DNA of 64,000 bases from Tupaia tana (taxonomy: Eukaryota > Chordata > Mammalia > Scandentia > Tupaiidae). Position 1 is the first letter of the stretch. Each line of letters opens with the position of its first letter. The notes under the pieces were generated by a model, which saw only the letters and a list, made by a program, of their open reading frames with translations, ran no database searches and was not told the DNA's origin. Below, piece by piece: positions 47,496 through 58,859 of this stretch. Both the position numbers and the translations under genes were made by a program. Location of the stretch: assembly GCA_026018925.1 (NCBI GenBank), contig JAKSZU010000008.1:57823527-57887526 (forward strand), written 5' to 3'.

Positions 47496-47764
47496 AGGAA
47501 CCCAAAGTTGACATAATGGCTATGTTGCTGGACTCCCATGTAGTTGAACTCAGTTCAAGTCCCAGACCCGGTGGCTTAAATGCATGCCAGGTGTGTGTGT
47601 GTGTGCGTGCCCAGGATCCCGAGAGGAGAATGGAGGAGAAGGGATTGCGGTGGTGTGGCCATCTGCCCTGGGGGATGATTTCTCACTTTCTATCTTTCAT
47701 CTCTCTCTGTCTTTCTAGCAAGTGCACGTGCCCTATAGCATAAACTTCTTCTTCAAAAAAAAAA
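47496..47764 (+). repeat. tRNA SINE family A, diverged
   Basis: Head 'aaggaacccaaagttgacat', CpG-reduced body and a (gt)n core. 'aaaagactatata/aaaagactacata' flanks it. Confidence 0.88.
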
Positions 47765-47772
47765 AGACTACA

Positions 47773-47852
47773 TAGGGATTTCAAAAAATTTTTGTACCAA
47801 AATAAATTTGTGCTTTAATTTCATTTTTAAGCAAACTTTTTGAAGACACTTG
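47773..47852. mobile_element. Mariner relic, long type, partial
   Basis: 'gatttcaaaaaatttttgta', 'ccaaaataaatttgtgcttt' and the end 'caaactttttgaagacact' match the inner part and one end of the copy at 15531. Confidence 0.6.
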
Positions 47853-47887
47853 GTATATCACATAGCATAATTTAAGAATTTGTTTTT

Positions 47888-48145
47888 TGGGACCAGCAGA
47901 TGACATAATGGCTACATCGTTGGACTCCCATGTAGTCAACTGTGATTTGTATCCCGGACCTGGTGGCTTAAACTCACGCTGGGCGCTTGTGTGTGCGTGC
48001 CCAAGATTCTGAGAGGAGAATGGAGGAGAAGGGATTGCACATGGCCATCCCCTCTGGGGGGTGATTTCTCGCTTTCTATCTCTCTGTTTTTCTGGCAAGC
48101 GCACACGCCCTATAGCAAAAACCTCTTCCAAAAAAAAAAAAAAAA
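47888..48145 (+). repeat. tRNA SINE family A
   Basis: Head 'gggaccagcagatgacataa', full body and A tail. 'aatttgttttt/aacttgttttt' flanks it. Confidence 0.91.
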
Positions 48146-48154
48146 CTTGTTTTT

Positions 48155-48374
48155 TAAGGTCCAAAGTAGTGGGGCAGAGGTAGTACCACTGTTTGAGAAC
48201 CTAGAAGTCTCATGAAGTTTCTGGGTTCAGTTCCCAGGCCAAGCTGAACATGCCAAGTGTGGCTGCTAGTTAATTGGGAGGCTGGGGCAGAAGAATTGTG
48301 ACATGTCAAGACCCTGTCAAATATACTTTCTCTGTCTCTCTCCTTTCTCTCTCTCTCATAAAGGAAAAAATAAG
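48155..48374 (+). repeat. tRNA-7SL composite SINE, degraded
   Basis: A tRNA-like half with B box 'ggttcagttcccaggcc' is followed by 7SL-like 'gctgctagttaattgggagg', 'ctggggcagaagaattg' and 'catgtcaagaccctgtcaaa', and a (tctc)n tail. Confidence 0.65.
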
Positions 48375-48557
48375 ATTTTTTTTAAAGAATTATTTCTTTA
48401 GTTTTATTTATTCATTCATTCATTTTAATTTGACCAGAGAGAGACAGAGACAAAGAGGAGGAAAGTGAGAAAGGAAGCCACCAGGTCCAGGACTTTAACT
48501 GTGGTCGATAGTATGAGAGTGTCTAGAGCCTCAACCACCATGCCACCTGCTGGCCCC
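48375..48557 (-). repeat. tRNA SINE family B
   Basis: Reverse copy: 'taatttgaccagagagagac' and a head ending 'ccacctgctggcccc'. Confidence 0.9.
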
Positions 48558-48868
48558 AAGAAGAACATTTTTAAAAAGAAAAGCTGCTAAGCATGTAGCT
48601 CGCTAGGAATGGTGCCACAGTGGGTCCAGCCACCTCTGCTGGGACGGCCTGGCCTGATTGAGGGCACAGCTTCCCTGAATGTGAGCCCCACACCTGCAGG
48701 CCAGGGAGCGATGGCCACACCACTGAGGAAGGGTCAGGGAGGGCTGCCAGGTCACCCAGTTCAAGTTCAAGCTCCTTTGTCTCCTTACTCCTGCGCTTTT
48801 CTTCTTTCCCTGAAACCTTAGCTCTTAAATCATCAATCACCATATGTTTGTTGAAAACCTCTGTGCAG

Positions 48869-49016
48869 GTGCTGGCAGGTAACGTGGTGATTAAGCTGCT
48901 GGACTCCCACAAGGCTGACCGTGGTTCAAGTCCCAGACCTGGTGGCTTGTTTCTCTTTGTCTCTCTAGTCAAATTAAAAATAATAATAATAATAAATTAA
49001 ATAAAAATAATTCTAA
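48869..49016 (+). repeat. tRNA SINE family B
   Basis: Head 'ggtgctggcaggtaacgtgg', box B 'ggttcaagtcc', short CT tract and (aat)n tail. 'aaacctctgtgc/aaatctctgcgc' flanks it. Confidence 0.89.
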
Positions 49017-49446
49017 AAGAAGAAAATCTCTGCGCCTGCTTCCTTCTCTTCAGTACCTTCCCCAGACTCCACTGCCATCCCAAATGAAGACTAGACTTGC
49101 AGACTCAATCTCAGCACAGGGGAAGACAGAGGAGCCTACCAGGGTGTACGAGGGACGGAAGTGCGACTGCGTTCAGTAGAAAGCCCATGACGGCAAGCTC
49201 CTCCCACCCATGAACCTTCACCCCCCAACACCACTCAAGTGCCCCGGTAGTGGGCAATTCATTACTACAGTTAGCATCTATTAATAGATTCTCAAGTGCA
49301 GAGGCTGCTCAGAAGTGAATGCCAGAGTCTGAGATCTGAGGTCAGGGAGAGCCTCGGCAGTCACGGCTTTCTGGGAAGGCAGACTGCCTGCTTTTCTCTA
49401 GGAACTTCACTTATGTGAGTGGGTTTCAGAAAGCTTATGCGAAATG

Positions 49447-49932
49447 GGGGCGGCAGATAGCATAGCCGTTGTGTCTCTGTACTTCCACATGACCCACCGC
49501 AGTTGGAGTCCCAGATCTTTCAGAGAGGGTTTTAAACTCCCACGGGGGGAGGGGTGGGAGAGGGAGAGAGCCAGCAGGTGGCCTGGCCTGGTGGTTAAGG
49601 CGCTGGACACTCCCACATGGCTGACCAAGTCCTGGAGTGGGTGGCTTGCTTTCTCACTTTCTCTCTCTCTCTCTCTCTGTGTCTCTCTCTGTCAAATTAA
49701 AAATAAATGAATATGTACATTAAATTAATTAATTATTTTTAAAAAACTCCCACCGGGCACTGTGCATATATGCCCAAGATCCCAGGAGGAGAATGGAGGA
49801 GAAGGGATTGCTTCATGGGCATCTCCCTTGGAGGCTGCTTTCTCACTTTCCCTCTCACTGTGTCTGTCTCTCTTTCTTTCAAGTACACATGCCCTAAGGC
49901 AAAAAAATCTCTTAAAAAAAAAAAAGAAAGAA
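49447..49932 (+). repeat. tRNA SINE family A, itself interrupted
   Basis: The head (49447-49543) and the body with tail (49744-49932) are parted by a B copy. The target duplication 'agaaagcttatgc.aaatgg' comes from the mariner arm. Confidence 0.88.
49544..49743 (+). repeat. tRNA SINE family B, innermost of a triple nest
   Basis: Head 'gagccagcaggtggcctggc', (tc)n tract, 'tgtcaaattaaaaataaatg' and AT tail. The duplication 'aaactcccac' from the host SINE is on both sides. Confidence 0.9.
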
Positions 49933-50441
49933 AGAAAGCTTATGCAAAATGGAACTAAAGCATGAGTTTATTTTGGCACAGAAAACTTTGAAATCTTATT
50001 TCACACAGTTTTTTTATAATGTGCATTTTCTACAAACTTTTTGAAGTCCCCTCATATTCATCCATGTCCCTTAGAGCCTTATGGTTCAGGTCCTTGAGAA
50101 GAAAGTTGACTGTCTACAGTTGGTGCTGTCCTAGCAACCGTGGCCAGGTGTTCTTGGGGACCACCCCATTGATCCCACTTGCTGAATAGCTCAAAACATG
50201 GGCCAAATTGGGAAGGAAATGACTTTCTTGTCTGTGCCTGCCTAATGCCTAAGCTGCTGAGGGATTTAGGTCTTCATTTTAGAATTTGACCTAGTCCTTT
50301 TCCTCCAGACCAGGTGAGTCAACTTTTCCTTTTAACGTGTTTGCCAAGAACAAAAATAACGTTCCCAACCACCTGACACTTAAAGCAAAGATTCATTATT
50401 TTTAACCGAGAGGACAAAATGTTCCAACAGGAATATATATA

Positions 50442-50521
50442 CCACTTTTTCGGGAAAGTCCTGACGTATTTTTCAATGTTTTTCTATTCAAAAATGCCTC
50501 ATAACTTTCCCGACAACCCAG
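50442..50521. mobile_element. Mariner-like palindromic MITE, 80 bp
   Basis: The arms 'cgggaaagtcctgacgtatt' and 'cctcataactttcccgacaa' are inverted, with TA on both flanks. Confidence 0.82.
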
Positions 50522-50649
50522 TACATTAGGCAAAGATCAGGCCCAGCTGAAGCCGGGGAGATCATGAGCATCTCCAAGAGAGACTCTTCTGCATGGGGAG
50601 GATCTATGTTCAAACCCCAGAATATGGCTAAGAAGACACACTACATTAC

Positions 50650-50853
50650 GGGACCAGCAGGTGACCTAATAGTTAGGTTGCTGGACTTCCATATAGTTGA
50701 CCACAGTTTGAGTCCTGGACCAAGTGGCTTAAAACTCACACTGGGTGTGTGTGCATGCATGCCTGAGATCCCGGAGGTGATTTCTCGCTTTCTGTTTCTC
50801 TGGTGAGCACATGAAACCTATAGCAAAATATCTCTCTCAATAAAATAAAAATA
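50650..50853 (+). repeat. tRNA SINE family A, internal deletion
   Basis: The head and first body part join directly to 'ggaggtgatttctcgctttc'. The middle 'gaggagaagggattg' section is missing. Confidence 0.87.
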
Positions 50854-51415
50854 AGGAAAGAATAAGTACGTTGTATTTTGGCAAAATAACATGCATGCCG
50901 TAGACCCAGAACTCAGTGACTCTCAGTGGCTGTTTGGATTGGTTTTATGGCTTCTGTAGAACTAGTGGCTGGTGACCAAATTGGATTATATTTCTCCAAT
51001 GGGCTGAGGCATGTGATCCAGCCTCTCCTTATTATTTTCTTGGGGTTGGCAGAGCTGATAAAGTTAGCTATTGTCTGTACTTCAAGCTGTGGGCCAGGTC
51101 CCCATGGCATGAAACTCTGAATGTACCAAGGAGTTAATATCATGTGTCTTATACACAGAACAGGGGCCTGTGGAAGTAATACAACCTTGAGTTTTTATTA
51201 ACTTTTACTATAAAGACACTTACTCTATGTCACTATCAATTGGAAACAAGGATATTTCCTGGTTATAAAGACCCATTTACTAAGGCAAAGTGAAGGGTGC
51301 CATTGGCATCCCAGGTTTTAAAATGGGTACATTTTGAGCATACATTATATGTATGCATATGGACATACACATATGCTCTATGTGTTAAGCTTTTGGAACA
51401 CTGCTTAGAAACTTC

Positions 51416-51685
51416 TTTTTTTTTTGGAGAGGTTTTTGCTATAGGGTACGTGCGCTCACCAGACAGAGAGAGACAGAGAGACAGAAAGCGAGAAATCACC
51501 CCCCCCCCCCCCCCCAGGGGGGGAATGGCCACGCTGCAATCCCTTCTCCTCCATTCTCCTCTCAAGATCTTGGGCACGCACAGACATGCACCCGGCATGA
51601 GTTTAAGCCACCGGGTCTGGGACTTGAACCACGGTCGACTACATGGGAGTTCTACGACATAGCCATTATGCTAACTACTGGTCCC
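51416..51685 (-). repeat. tRNA SINE family A with expanded C tract
   Basis: Reverse copy in which the usual six-base C run has grown to about 17. 'ctgcttagaaac/ctgcttaaaaac' flanks it. Confidence 0.92.
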
Positions 51686-51966
51686 GGCTGCTTAAAAACA
51701 TGTAAGAAAACTGTCCGATGAGCCTTGATTGTACACAGGTCAATGTGTTTGTTTTGCACACCTACTTTTCCAGTGAGTACCCTGTTCTAAGTCTAACTTT
51801 GGGAGGACCAGAAGCTGGGAGCACAAACAAGCCCATCTGACTCTCACAATAAGACACTTCTCTAGTAACAAGTTTAACATCAGTGAAAGTATTTTGTCTT
51901 CACCTATTTGACTTCTGTGTCTGTCTCACCAATATGGTTGTCATTTATTAAGACTCCTCAAAGAAG

Positions 51967-52222
51967 GACCAGTAGATGGTGTAATGGTTAAGTTATTGGA
52001 GTCCCATGTAGTCAACCATGGTTCAAGTCCTAGATCTAGCAGCTTAAAACTCATGCCAGGTACGTGTGCATGTGTGCCCAAAATCCCAAGAGGAGAATGG
52101 AGGAGGAGGGAATGTGGCATGGCCACCCACCCTGGGGGATGATTTCTCACTTTCTGTCTCTTTCTGTCTCTCTGGCAAGTGCACACACCCTTATAGCAAA
52201 AATCTCTCTCTTAAAAAGAAAA
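51967..52222 (+). repeat. tRNA SINE family A, diverged
   Basis: Head 'ggaccagtagatggtgtaat', full body, and end 'cccttatagcaaaaatctct'. Confidence 0.9.
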
Positions 52223-52274
52223 TACTCAAAGAGAAGAATTTAAACATACAGTCTCAAAAATCAGAGGAGAATAC

Positions 52275-52539
52275 CACCAGTCCATGTTTAGTGGTTAAGG
52301 TGGCTGGATCCCACCTGGTTGACTGTATGGTTCCACTCCCAGACCCTGAGGCTTGGAAAACACACCAGGCCCATGTGCATGCATGCCCAAAATCATGAAA
52401 AGAGGAAGAAATAGAGAAGAAGGGATTGTGGTGTGACCATCCTCCATGGAGGGTTCTTTTTCACTTTCCTTCTCTCCCTCTCTCTGCCTCTTTGGCAAGA
52501 CATACGCCTTCTGGCAAATTAAAAAAAAAAAAAAAAAAA
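52275..52539 (+). repeat. tRNA SINE, A-like older subfamily
   Basis: Head 'ccaccagtccatgtttagtg', 'cttggaaaacacaccaggcc', and end 'gccttctggcaaatt' with A tail. 'aaaatcagaggag/aaaatcagggaag' flanks it. Confidence 0.82.
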
Positions 52540-52863
52540 TCAGGGAAGGTATAACTAAATGAAGACTCAGATAAGCCACAGGGATATTTGGTAAATGAAA
52601 TGGAAAAGAGAGGTTATGCTTTATTCTCAGCCCTGTGTAGCCAGTCACAGCTGGTTGGGGATAAGTAAAAATGGAAAAGCTCCCACACGCAAACAGTCCT
52701 ACGCCAATGGGACTTCTCAGTCCTGCAACCCTGGAACAATGCTTCGGCTTCTCACTCATATGAAGTCTGGCAAATAACTGGTCCAGCCAGAAACATTTCA
52801 CTTCATCAAAAAAGCGAAGCCATATTAAATTGGAATTAACCCACGAGCTATACAATGAAACCA

Positions 52864-52897
<34 letters not shown>
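52864..52897 (+). repeat. Poly(A) tract
   Basis: A pure A run of about 34 bases after 'gaaaccac', with no clear SINE body in front of it. Confidence 0.9.
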
Positions 52898-52899
<2 letters not shown>

Positions 52900-53547
52900 C
52901 AAGCAAATGACAGACATAAAATAGCCCCCAGAGAATACTGCTACAGGACAGATAAAGCTTTTGACTAAATATATCCTCTTTATAAGTTTTTAAAATCAGT
53001 AACGTGATGCTCTGAAGGAAGTACACAGAAGAGAGGAAAAAAGCTCAGGGGTAATATGGGGAAATGATATGGGGAGACGAATATGAATTGCTGCTAAAAC
53101 TCCAGAAAGAATTAGGAAAGAAGACAAAGAAGCAGCAGCACCAGGGATTAATAAACACCGCTTATAACACAGTAAAAGACAGAGGTCAGGATTGAAAAAC
53201 AGGAAGTAAAATAAAAGACAAAGAAATGAACATTTAAGTAAGTGATGTTCCCAAAGAAGATAGCCAAAATAATGGCGTATATAAAATATCTAATAGGAGA
53301 GCTTCCATGTTCAATAATCTGGTCATTGGAAAACTGGGGTAACCCAGTAAAGACAGGGCCACCAAGGCTTTAGTTATGTGGGAATGACACGTAGAGTCAC
53401 CCACTAGGACAAAAGCTCCAGTCAGACAAGGGGCTGGCAGAGGACAAGGGACACACAGAATGGGGAGGCGGAGATGGCAGCTCTAATGACCTGCATGTCA
53501 GGACTTTCACCCCTGCTACTTGCTATGTGAAAAGCACTGGCTGTGGC

Positions 53548-53555
53548 TAACGTTT

Positions 53556-53606
<51 letters not shown>

Positions 53607-53740
53607 TGTGACCAGAGAGTGAGTGCACTTGCCCTAGTGATACAGACAGACAGGGAGGTGGGGGATGGGAGAGGCCCCCATGGGGCGTGGTGACACCGCA
53701 ATCCCTTCTCTTCCATCTCTCTCTCCTTTCAGGATTTTGG

Positions 53741-53776
<36 letters not shown>

Positions 53777-53863
53777 CCATATGTTTTTCAAGTCACCAGG
53801 GCAGGAGTCAAACTATGGATGGCCATGTAGGATCCAGCTCCTTTTAACCACAAGGTCCAGCCC
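53548..53863 (-). repeat. tRNA SINE, old A-like copy with (ttta)n and (ac)n
   Basis: Reverse copy with a (ttta)n tail (about 53551-53606), 'ccgcaatcccttctcttcca', an (ac)n core (53741-53774) and a head ending 'aaccacaaggtccagccc'. 'tggctaacg/tggctgatg' flanks it. Confidence 0.82.
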
Positions 53864-54235
53864 ATGGCTGATGTTTTGAGTTTTAGGTTCAAGAGTATAG
53901 GTATTACCATACAATAGTGGTGATGTTTAAAGGACTTTGTTACTTCGATCCAATAAATAAATGAATAAAGTATTTGTATACCAGTAATTCTTGCTGTGCA
54001 GCTCCCAACATAGGGGTTGATGAAGGGTCTTCATCTCCTCAGGGAACATTGGCTACAACCAAGAGCAAGGCCACAGAGGATAGAAGTGACTGAAGCATAC
54101 TGGCCCCTCCCATCCCAGACAGCCAGATGAGTTGCAAGGAGAAAAAGAGCCAGATTTGGGGTCGAATTCCTGAGGTCTGAACTAGTCCTTAGCATTTAGG
54201 CTGGGAAGATTCCAAGGTTTTAGAGAAACTGAATC

Positions 54236-54484
54236 TTGGACCAGACTGTCGTGTGGTAGTTTAAGTGGCTGTCTCCCACATGGCTAACCGCATGGTTCTG
54301 GTCCTAGACCCAGCAGCTTGAAAAATGCCAGGTGGGTACATGTGCGTTCATGCCCAAAATCACAAAAGGAGGGAGAGATGGAGAAGGGATTGCGACCTGA
54401 CCACCCCACAAGGAGGGGAGGGGACAATGCTTTCTCACTTTCCCTCTCTCTCTCTTTTTCTCTCTCCAACACAAGCAAATTTCA
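54236..54484 (+). repeat. tRNA SINE, A-like older subfamily
   Basis: 'cttggaccagactgtcgtgt', 'cgcatggttctggtcctaga', 'ggagaagggattgcgacctg' and a CT tract. Confidence 0.78.
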
Positions 54485-54639
54485 AAGAGAGAGATAAAGA
54501 GAAACTGACTCTCCAAAAGGAAACTATGTAGGCAGGAAGGAGCTCAAAGAACTGAGCAAGGGCACTAGGGAAGAAGAGGACCGGAAGTGGCTCCTTTGTC
54601 CTAAGTTCCCTGTATCATTGAAGGGATCTAGGAATACCT

Positions 54640-54780
54640 CAGTGTTTCCAGTAATAACGACAAATGATATTACCTGTCAGCCACTGTTCCAGGTGCTAAG
54701 GATATAATGGGGAACATGGGACAAGACCTTCTGCTTTCATGGAGCTTATAGTTAAGGGAGAGTCAGGCAATAAACAACTA
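54640..54780. repeat. Ancient LINE fragment
   Basis: 'cactgttccaggtgctaagg', 'ctttcatggagcttatagtt' and 'gtcaggcaataaacaactaa' are in the usual order of the L1M-type 3' UTR. Confidence 0.65.
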
Positions 54781-54788
54781 AATAAGCA

Positions 54789-54928
54789 GGCTGGCAGGTA
54801 GCATAGTGGTTAAGGCACTGGACTCTCACATGACCAATTGTGGTTCAAGTCCCAGACCTGGTGACTTGCTTTCTCACTTTCTCTCTTTGTTGTTCTCTGA
54901 TCAAATTTAAAAATAAAAAATAACTAAA
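54789..54928 (+). repeat. tRNA SINE family B
   Basis: Head 'ggctggcaggtagcatagtg' and box B 'ggttcaagtcc'. 'aactaaata/aactaaatg' flanks it. It sits at the end of a LINE fragment. Confidence 0.89.
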
Positions 54929-55357
54929 TGAGCAAGACAAATTCAGATAGGGATTATATTATACTAGAATATTGTTCAATGATATTCATTGGAGTATCAT
55001 TTATAATAGAAGTTACATGTCTACAAATATACAACTGGTTATACAACTTATTCCATTCAACAGAGTAATATGAAGATATTGTAAGGACAAGGAGGAACTT
55101 TAAGTATTCATAGGGAAAGATGTTCAGTTTGTATTGTTAGTTTAAAAAAAGTTGGTTATAAGATGCGTATGATAATCCTACTTAGTTTATATTCAAATAT
55201 AGTAATGTATGTATGTACATGTGTATAATGACTACAATATATATATCAAAGCATGAACAACAGTTATATTTTCAAGGAGTAAAGGGTTAATAGCAGGGGA
55301 ACTTGCACATTCTGTCTTATACACTCTATATTGTTTGATTTCAAAATGAGCATATGT

Positions 55358-55630
55358 TAGGGCCAGCAGGTGGCATGGTGGTTAAGGCGCTGGACTCCCA
55401 CATGACCAACCGAGGCTCGTGTTTCAGACCTGGTGGCTTGCTTCCTCTCTCTCTCTCTCTCTCTTTCTGGTCAAATTACCCAGGCCTAGTGGTTTGCTTT
55501 CTCACTTTCCTTCTCTCTGTCTGTCTGTCTTTCTCTGGTCAAATGAAAGTAAATGAATGAATGAATAAAATTAAATAATTATTTTAAAAAATAATAATAA
55601 TAAACAAAATCAAATAATTCTTTTTTAAAA
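55358..55630 (+). repeat. tRNA SINE family B with duplicated tail
   Basis: The 3' part 'cctggtggcttgcttcctct...ggtcaaatt' is followed by a second diverged unit 'cctagtggtttgctttctca...ggtcaaatg' and two AT tails. 'gagcatatgtt' lies on both sides of the whole. Confidence 0.9.
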
Positions 55631-55705
55631 ATTGAGCATATGTTTTTCCCCATCTACCTCCAAATGGGAGCAGACAAATGGGGAGGAAGCTAAAAATGGT
55701 AAGAA

Positions 55706-55944
55706 AGGGCCAGATGGTGGCATGGCAGCTAAGGCAACTGGATCCCACATGGCAGACTACGCAGTTTGACTTCCAGATCCGGCAGCTTGAAAAACACACA
55801 GGAATGTGTGTATGCATGCCCAAAATCCCAAGAGGACAATAAAAAAGAAGGGAGAAGCACCTTAGAGGCATGCTTTCTCACTTCCCTTTTTCTTCTCCAT
55901 TCTCCAAGCATATAAGGCCTATAGCAAATTAAAAAAAAACAAAA
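55706..55944 (+). repeat. tRNA SINE, A-like older subfamily
   Basis: Head 'gggccagatggtggcatggc', 'cttgaaaaacacacaggaat', and end 'ggcctatagcaaatt'. 'atggtaagaaa/gtggtaagaaa' flanks it. Confidence 0.86.
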
Positions 55945-58169
55945 AGTGGTAAGAAAAAACAGCCTATTTTGCAAACTTCTGTTATTCATTCAACTAACTT
56001 GACATTTTAGGTAAATCAAGGCAAACTACAGTTAAAGATATATGAATTTATATATATAAAGATCTAAATTATGATAAGTAGTTTGATGAATTTCATTATT
56101 TTCAACATCCTAGAATTTCAAAAATTATTCCTCACCAGATAAACATTTTCTTTTTTATTTTCCAGATTTATAAAACACATAATATGCTGTGTTTCTGGAA
56201 CGTACCATGTAAAATTTCATTTTCTGCAGATACAATATTAACATGTGAAATATAAAGTTGGTTTTACCTTTTAGTGGAACCTGGTTTAGAACTTAACTTT
56301 GATGAGTGACCCATGTCTCTGGATAGAGATCTTAGAAATATTTGATATGTTTTAGTCCTATAGACCAAAGTCTAAGTTAAATATTTCAAGATGGCTTTGG
56401 TCAGCCAAGCCTGACTGCTGGTATGCAGACATGAGCAAATCACTAAGAAAAACAATTAAAACCCTTGCTTTGGATATGCAGCTTGGAAGCCAGCATATCT
56501 GCTGAACATATTAACAATGACTCATAACCACATGAGTTAAATATACTGAAAAATTAAGTGTTTAGCTCATAGTTCTGGGTGTGCTAAGGTCTAGGATTAC
56601 TAGAAGTCCAATAGAAAATTGGGATTGAATTGGATACACTGGATCTGACTACTAACTTCAAGGCCAAGAGTTTGCTAGTAATGCACCCTGTTGGGCTCAG
56701 ACAAGAGGGGAACCTCCCTGTCTCCCTGTCCTGCTGTTTTCCAGGATTGTGTCAGGCAAAAGGGGAAAATATCTTTGCAGCAGACCATGGTATGATTTGG
56801 ATTCTTGTTTCTAATGCAAAATCCAAGAATCTCAGAACAAAAGGAGTCCTAGTGACAAGTTGTAAGTGAGGAAAGCTGCAGTTTCTGGCTTCCTTAGGGA
56901 ATCCCCAGGAGCTCTCCCGACAATCCAGCTTCTATCTGGGCCTTCTCCACCAGCTGGAAGCAGCAACGGGTGCTCTTTGGCACACTGTCATCTTCTCTCA
57001 GTATCTTCCTGATCTTGCGAGTCAGCCTCTGAAGTGGGAGCACTCAAGACACCCAGGCCCCTGAGGCCAAACCCTCCTCTCTGGAAAGGAGCAGATACAC
57101 TCACTCACCTCAAACTCAAAATGCTTAGAGAGTGTAATCTTCACAGATAAATTGATGGACAAACCTTAAAATTCAGCTTGGTGACATCAAGAAACAAACT
57201 ACCGATAATTCAATATTGGATAAATCTCAAAACATCATGCTGAGCAAAGGAAACCAGGCACATAGGAGTATACCAAGCCTAGAAGTGGGTGAGTTATGGG
57301 TGGGCTGGGAATAGGTCAAAAGTTTGCACGGGCCATCTCTAGCATAACTCTATAGAATGTGTGGGTACATGTCACCTATTTGGGATTCATTTACAATTTT
57401 GAGAAAAATGGAGCAGCCATTTTTAATCCGTGTCCTCAAATAGAAGCTGTTGTTGCCAACGCAATGTCCATTTTCCCATCTTTTTTCTTTGTGGAACCCC
57501 AGTTTGCTCAGGTAGCAATTCTGCTCTACACGAGGAAAGTGGTACCCAGAGTTTCTTCTTGATTTGCCTGGGTATATGGTGGTTATCTTGTTCTCCCAGT
57601 TAAGGATTATTTTAGGATTGAGTATATGACTACCTTCTGGCCAGTGAGGTGTGTAGAGGGCAGGGGCTTCTGGGAAAGAAGGAGATAACACAAGAAATGC
57701 TCCTCTTTTTCCTCTAGGCCTTGTAGTATCCAGCAGGGACATTTGTGCTGACTGTCTCCCAGGAAGATATGATGATGTAGAAACAAAGTCAATATCCTAA
57801 GAATGGCAGAACATAAAAATGGGAGAAAAAATTCTGAATCCTTAATGGTGTGATTGAGTCACTGAATTAGTGAATCCTGGAGCAGCCCTCCTTCTAAACT
57901 TCTTGTTAAGAGAGAAAATAGAGTTCCCTATGTTTTAAGCCACACAGAGAGTTGGGTTTTCTTTTAGTAGCTGCTGAAAGCATCTTAACTGATTAAACAA
58001 TCAACTCCTCAGGGATGATACATCTCTCTCAATATAAAGTATCTGTCACATAAATGGCAATGTCTATTGAAATATGAGAATTTAAGACCCTCTAATGACC
58101 TAGCTAGAGGTGCATCATTCCATCCATACAAATTGGCATACTTCCATAATTGGGTGTCCACTCTTGATA

Positions 58170-58570
58170 AGAGATAGCTAATAAAGCTACTTAGCCTAAA
58201 TCTCCCTTCTGGCTTCAATTTCCTCAGCCACCCTTCTCATCCCTCAACATGGCTTGATGTTTCATTATGCTGATGAATCCTCCACCAAGATGCAGATTTG
58301 TGTTGCCAGTTGTCCTCAGAATAGCTCTATCGGGATGTCCCACAGGAGCTTAAACCAACGAGTTCAAAATTGTGCTTGCTTGTCTATGCCCTGACAACTG
58401 CCCCTCCTGCTATATTTCATATTCCCAACTGTGGCATGGCAATCTGTGAATTGCCGCCTAGGTTAGAAATCTATACCGGGGAGATCACTGTAGTCTTCTC
58501 ACTCTCTAGAATTGCCCCTAGATCCAGTCAATCACTAAATCCTCTGATTGCATTTTCTAGATTTTCTCTG
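58170..58570. repeat. Ancient L1M-type 3' UTR, opposite strand to 17345
   Basis: 'cgggatgtcccacaggagct' and 'gatccagtcaatcactaaat' are the reverse-strand wording of the same LINE region seen at 17345-18620. Confidence 0.55.
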
Positions 58571-58859
58571 TCTTTCTCTTTGTCTCTCCCTCCCAACCCA
58601 GCCATGGCTGTGCAAATTCAAATCCTCACCATTTTTACCTATACCAGTGGGCCCAAATAATTTTTCCTCCTGAGAAATAAATATTTATACATAATCTCAG
58701 AAGGTGTGCGTAGGACACTCCTATGACCATAGGCATGCAGCACAGGTAAAATGGGCCTCAGTTCCTGAGCAGTTTCCAGGTCTCTATGGGAACCAGAGAC
58801 TATTCACAGATTGATCAGAGCACAGCTCTATGGCTGAGAACCTCTGGCTTGCATGACAG

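Larger units (their letters stand above)
49414..50053. mobile_element. Mariner relic, long type, split by nested SINEs
   Basis: The left end 'tgagtgggtttcagaaagct' and the right end 'aactttttgaagtcccctca' form the inverted termini with TA beyond each. Inner wording (catgagtttattttggcaca) matches the 15531 copy in reverse. Confidence 0.75.

Noticed and set aside
52295-53026. Open frame of 243 codons on the - strand
   Set aside because: It runs through a SINE head and body, its A-rich tail and a 34-base A tract (poly-Phe), with low-complexity translation. It is a by-product of repeats.
53551-53606. (ttta)n array as a CRISPR-like or regulatory repeat
   Set aside because: A plain tetranucleotide microsatellite in the tail of a SINE; no spacers.
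57350-57742. Minus-strand frame of 130 codons
   Set aside because: No recognised domain; composition and flanks suggest a decayed interspersed repeat.
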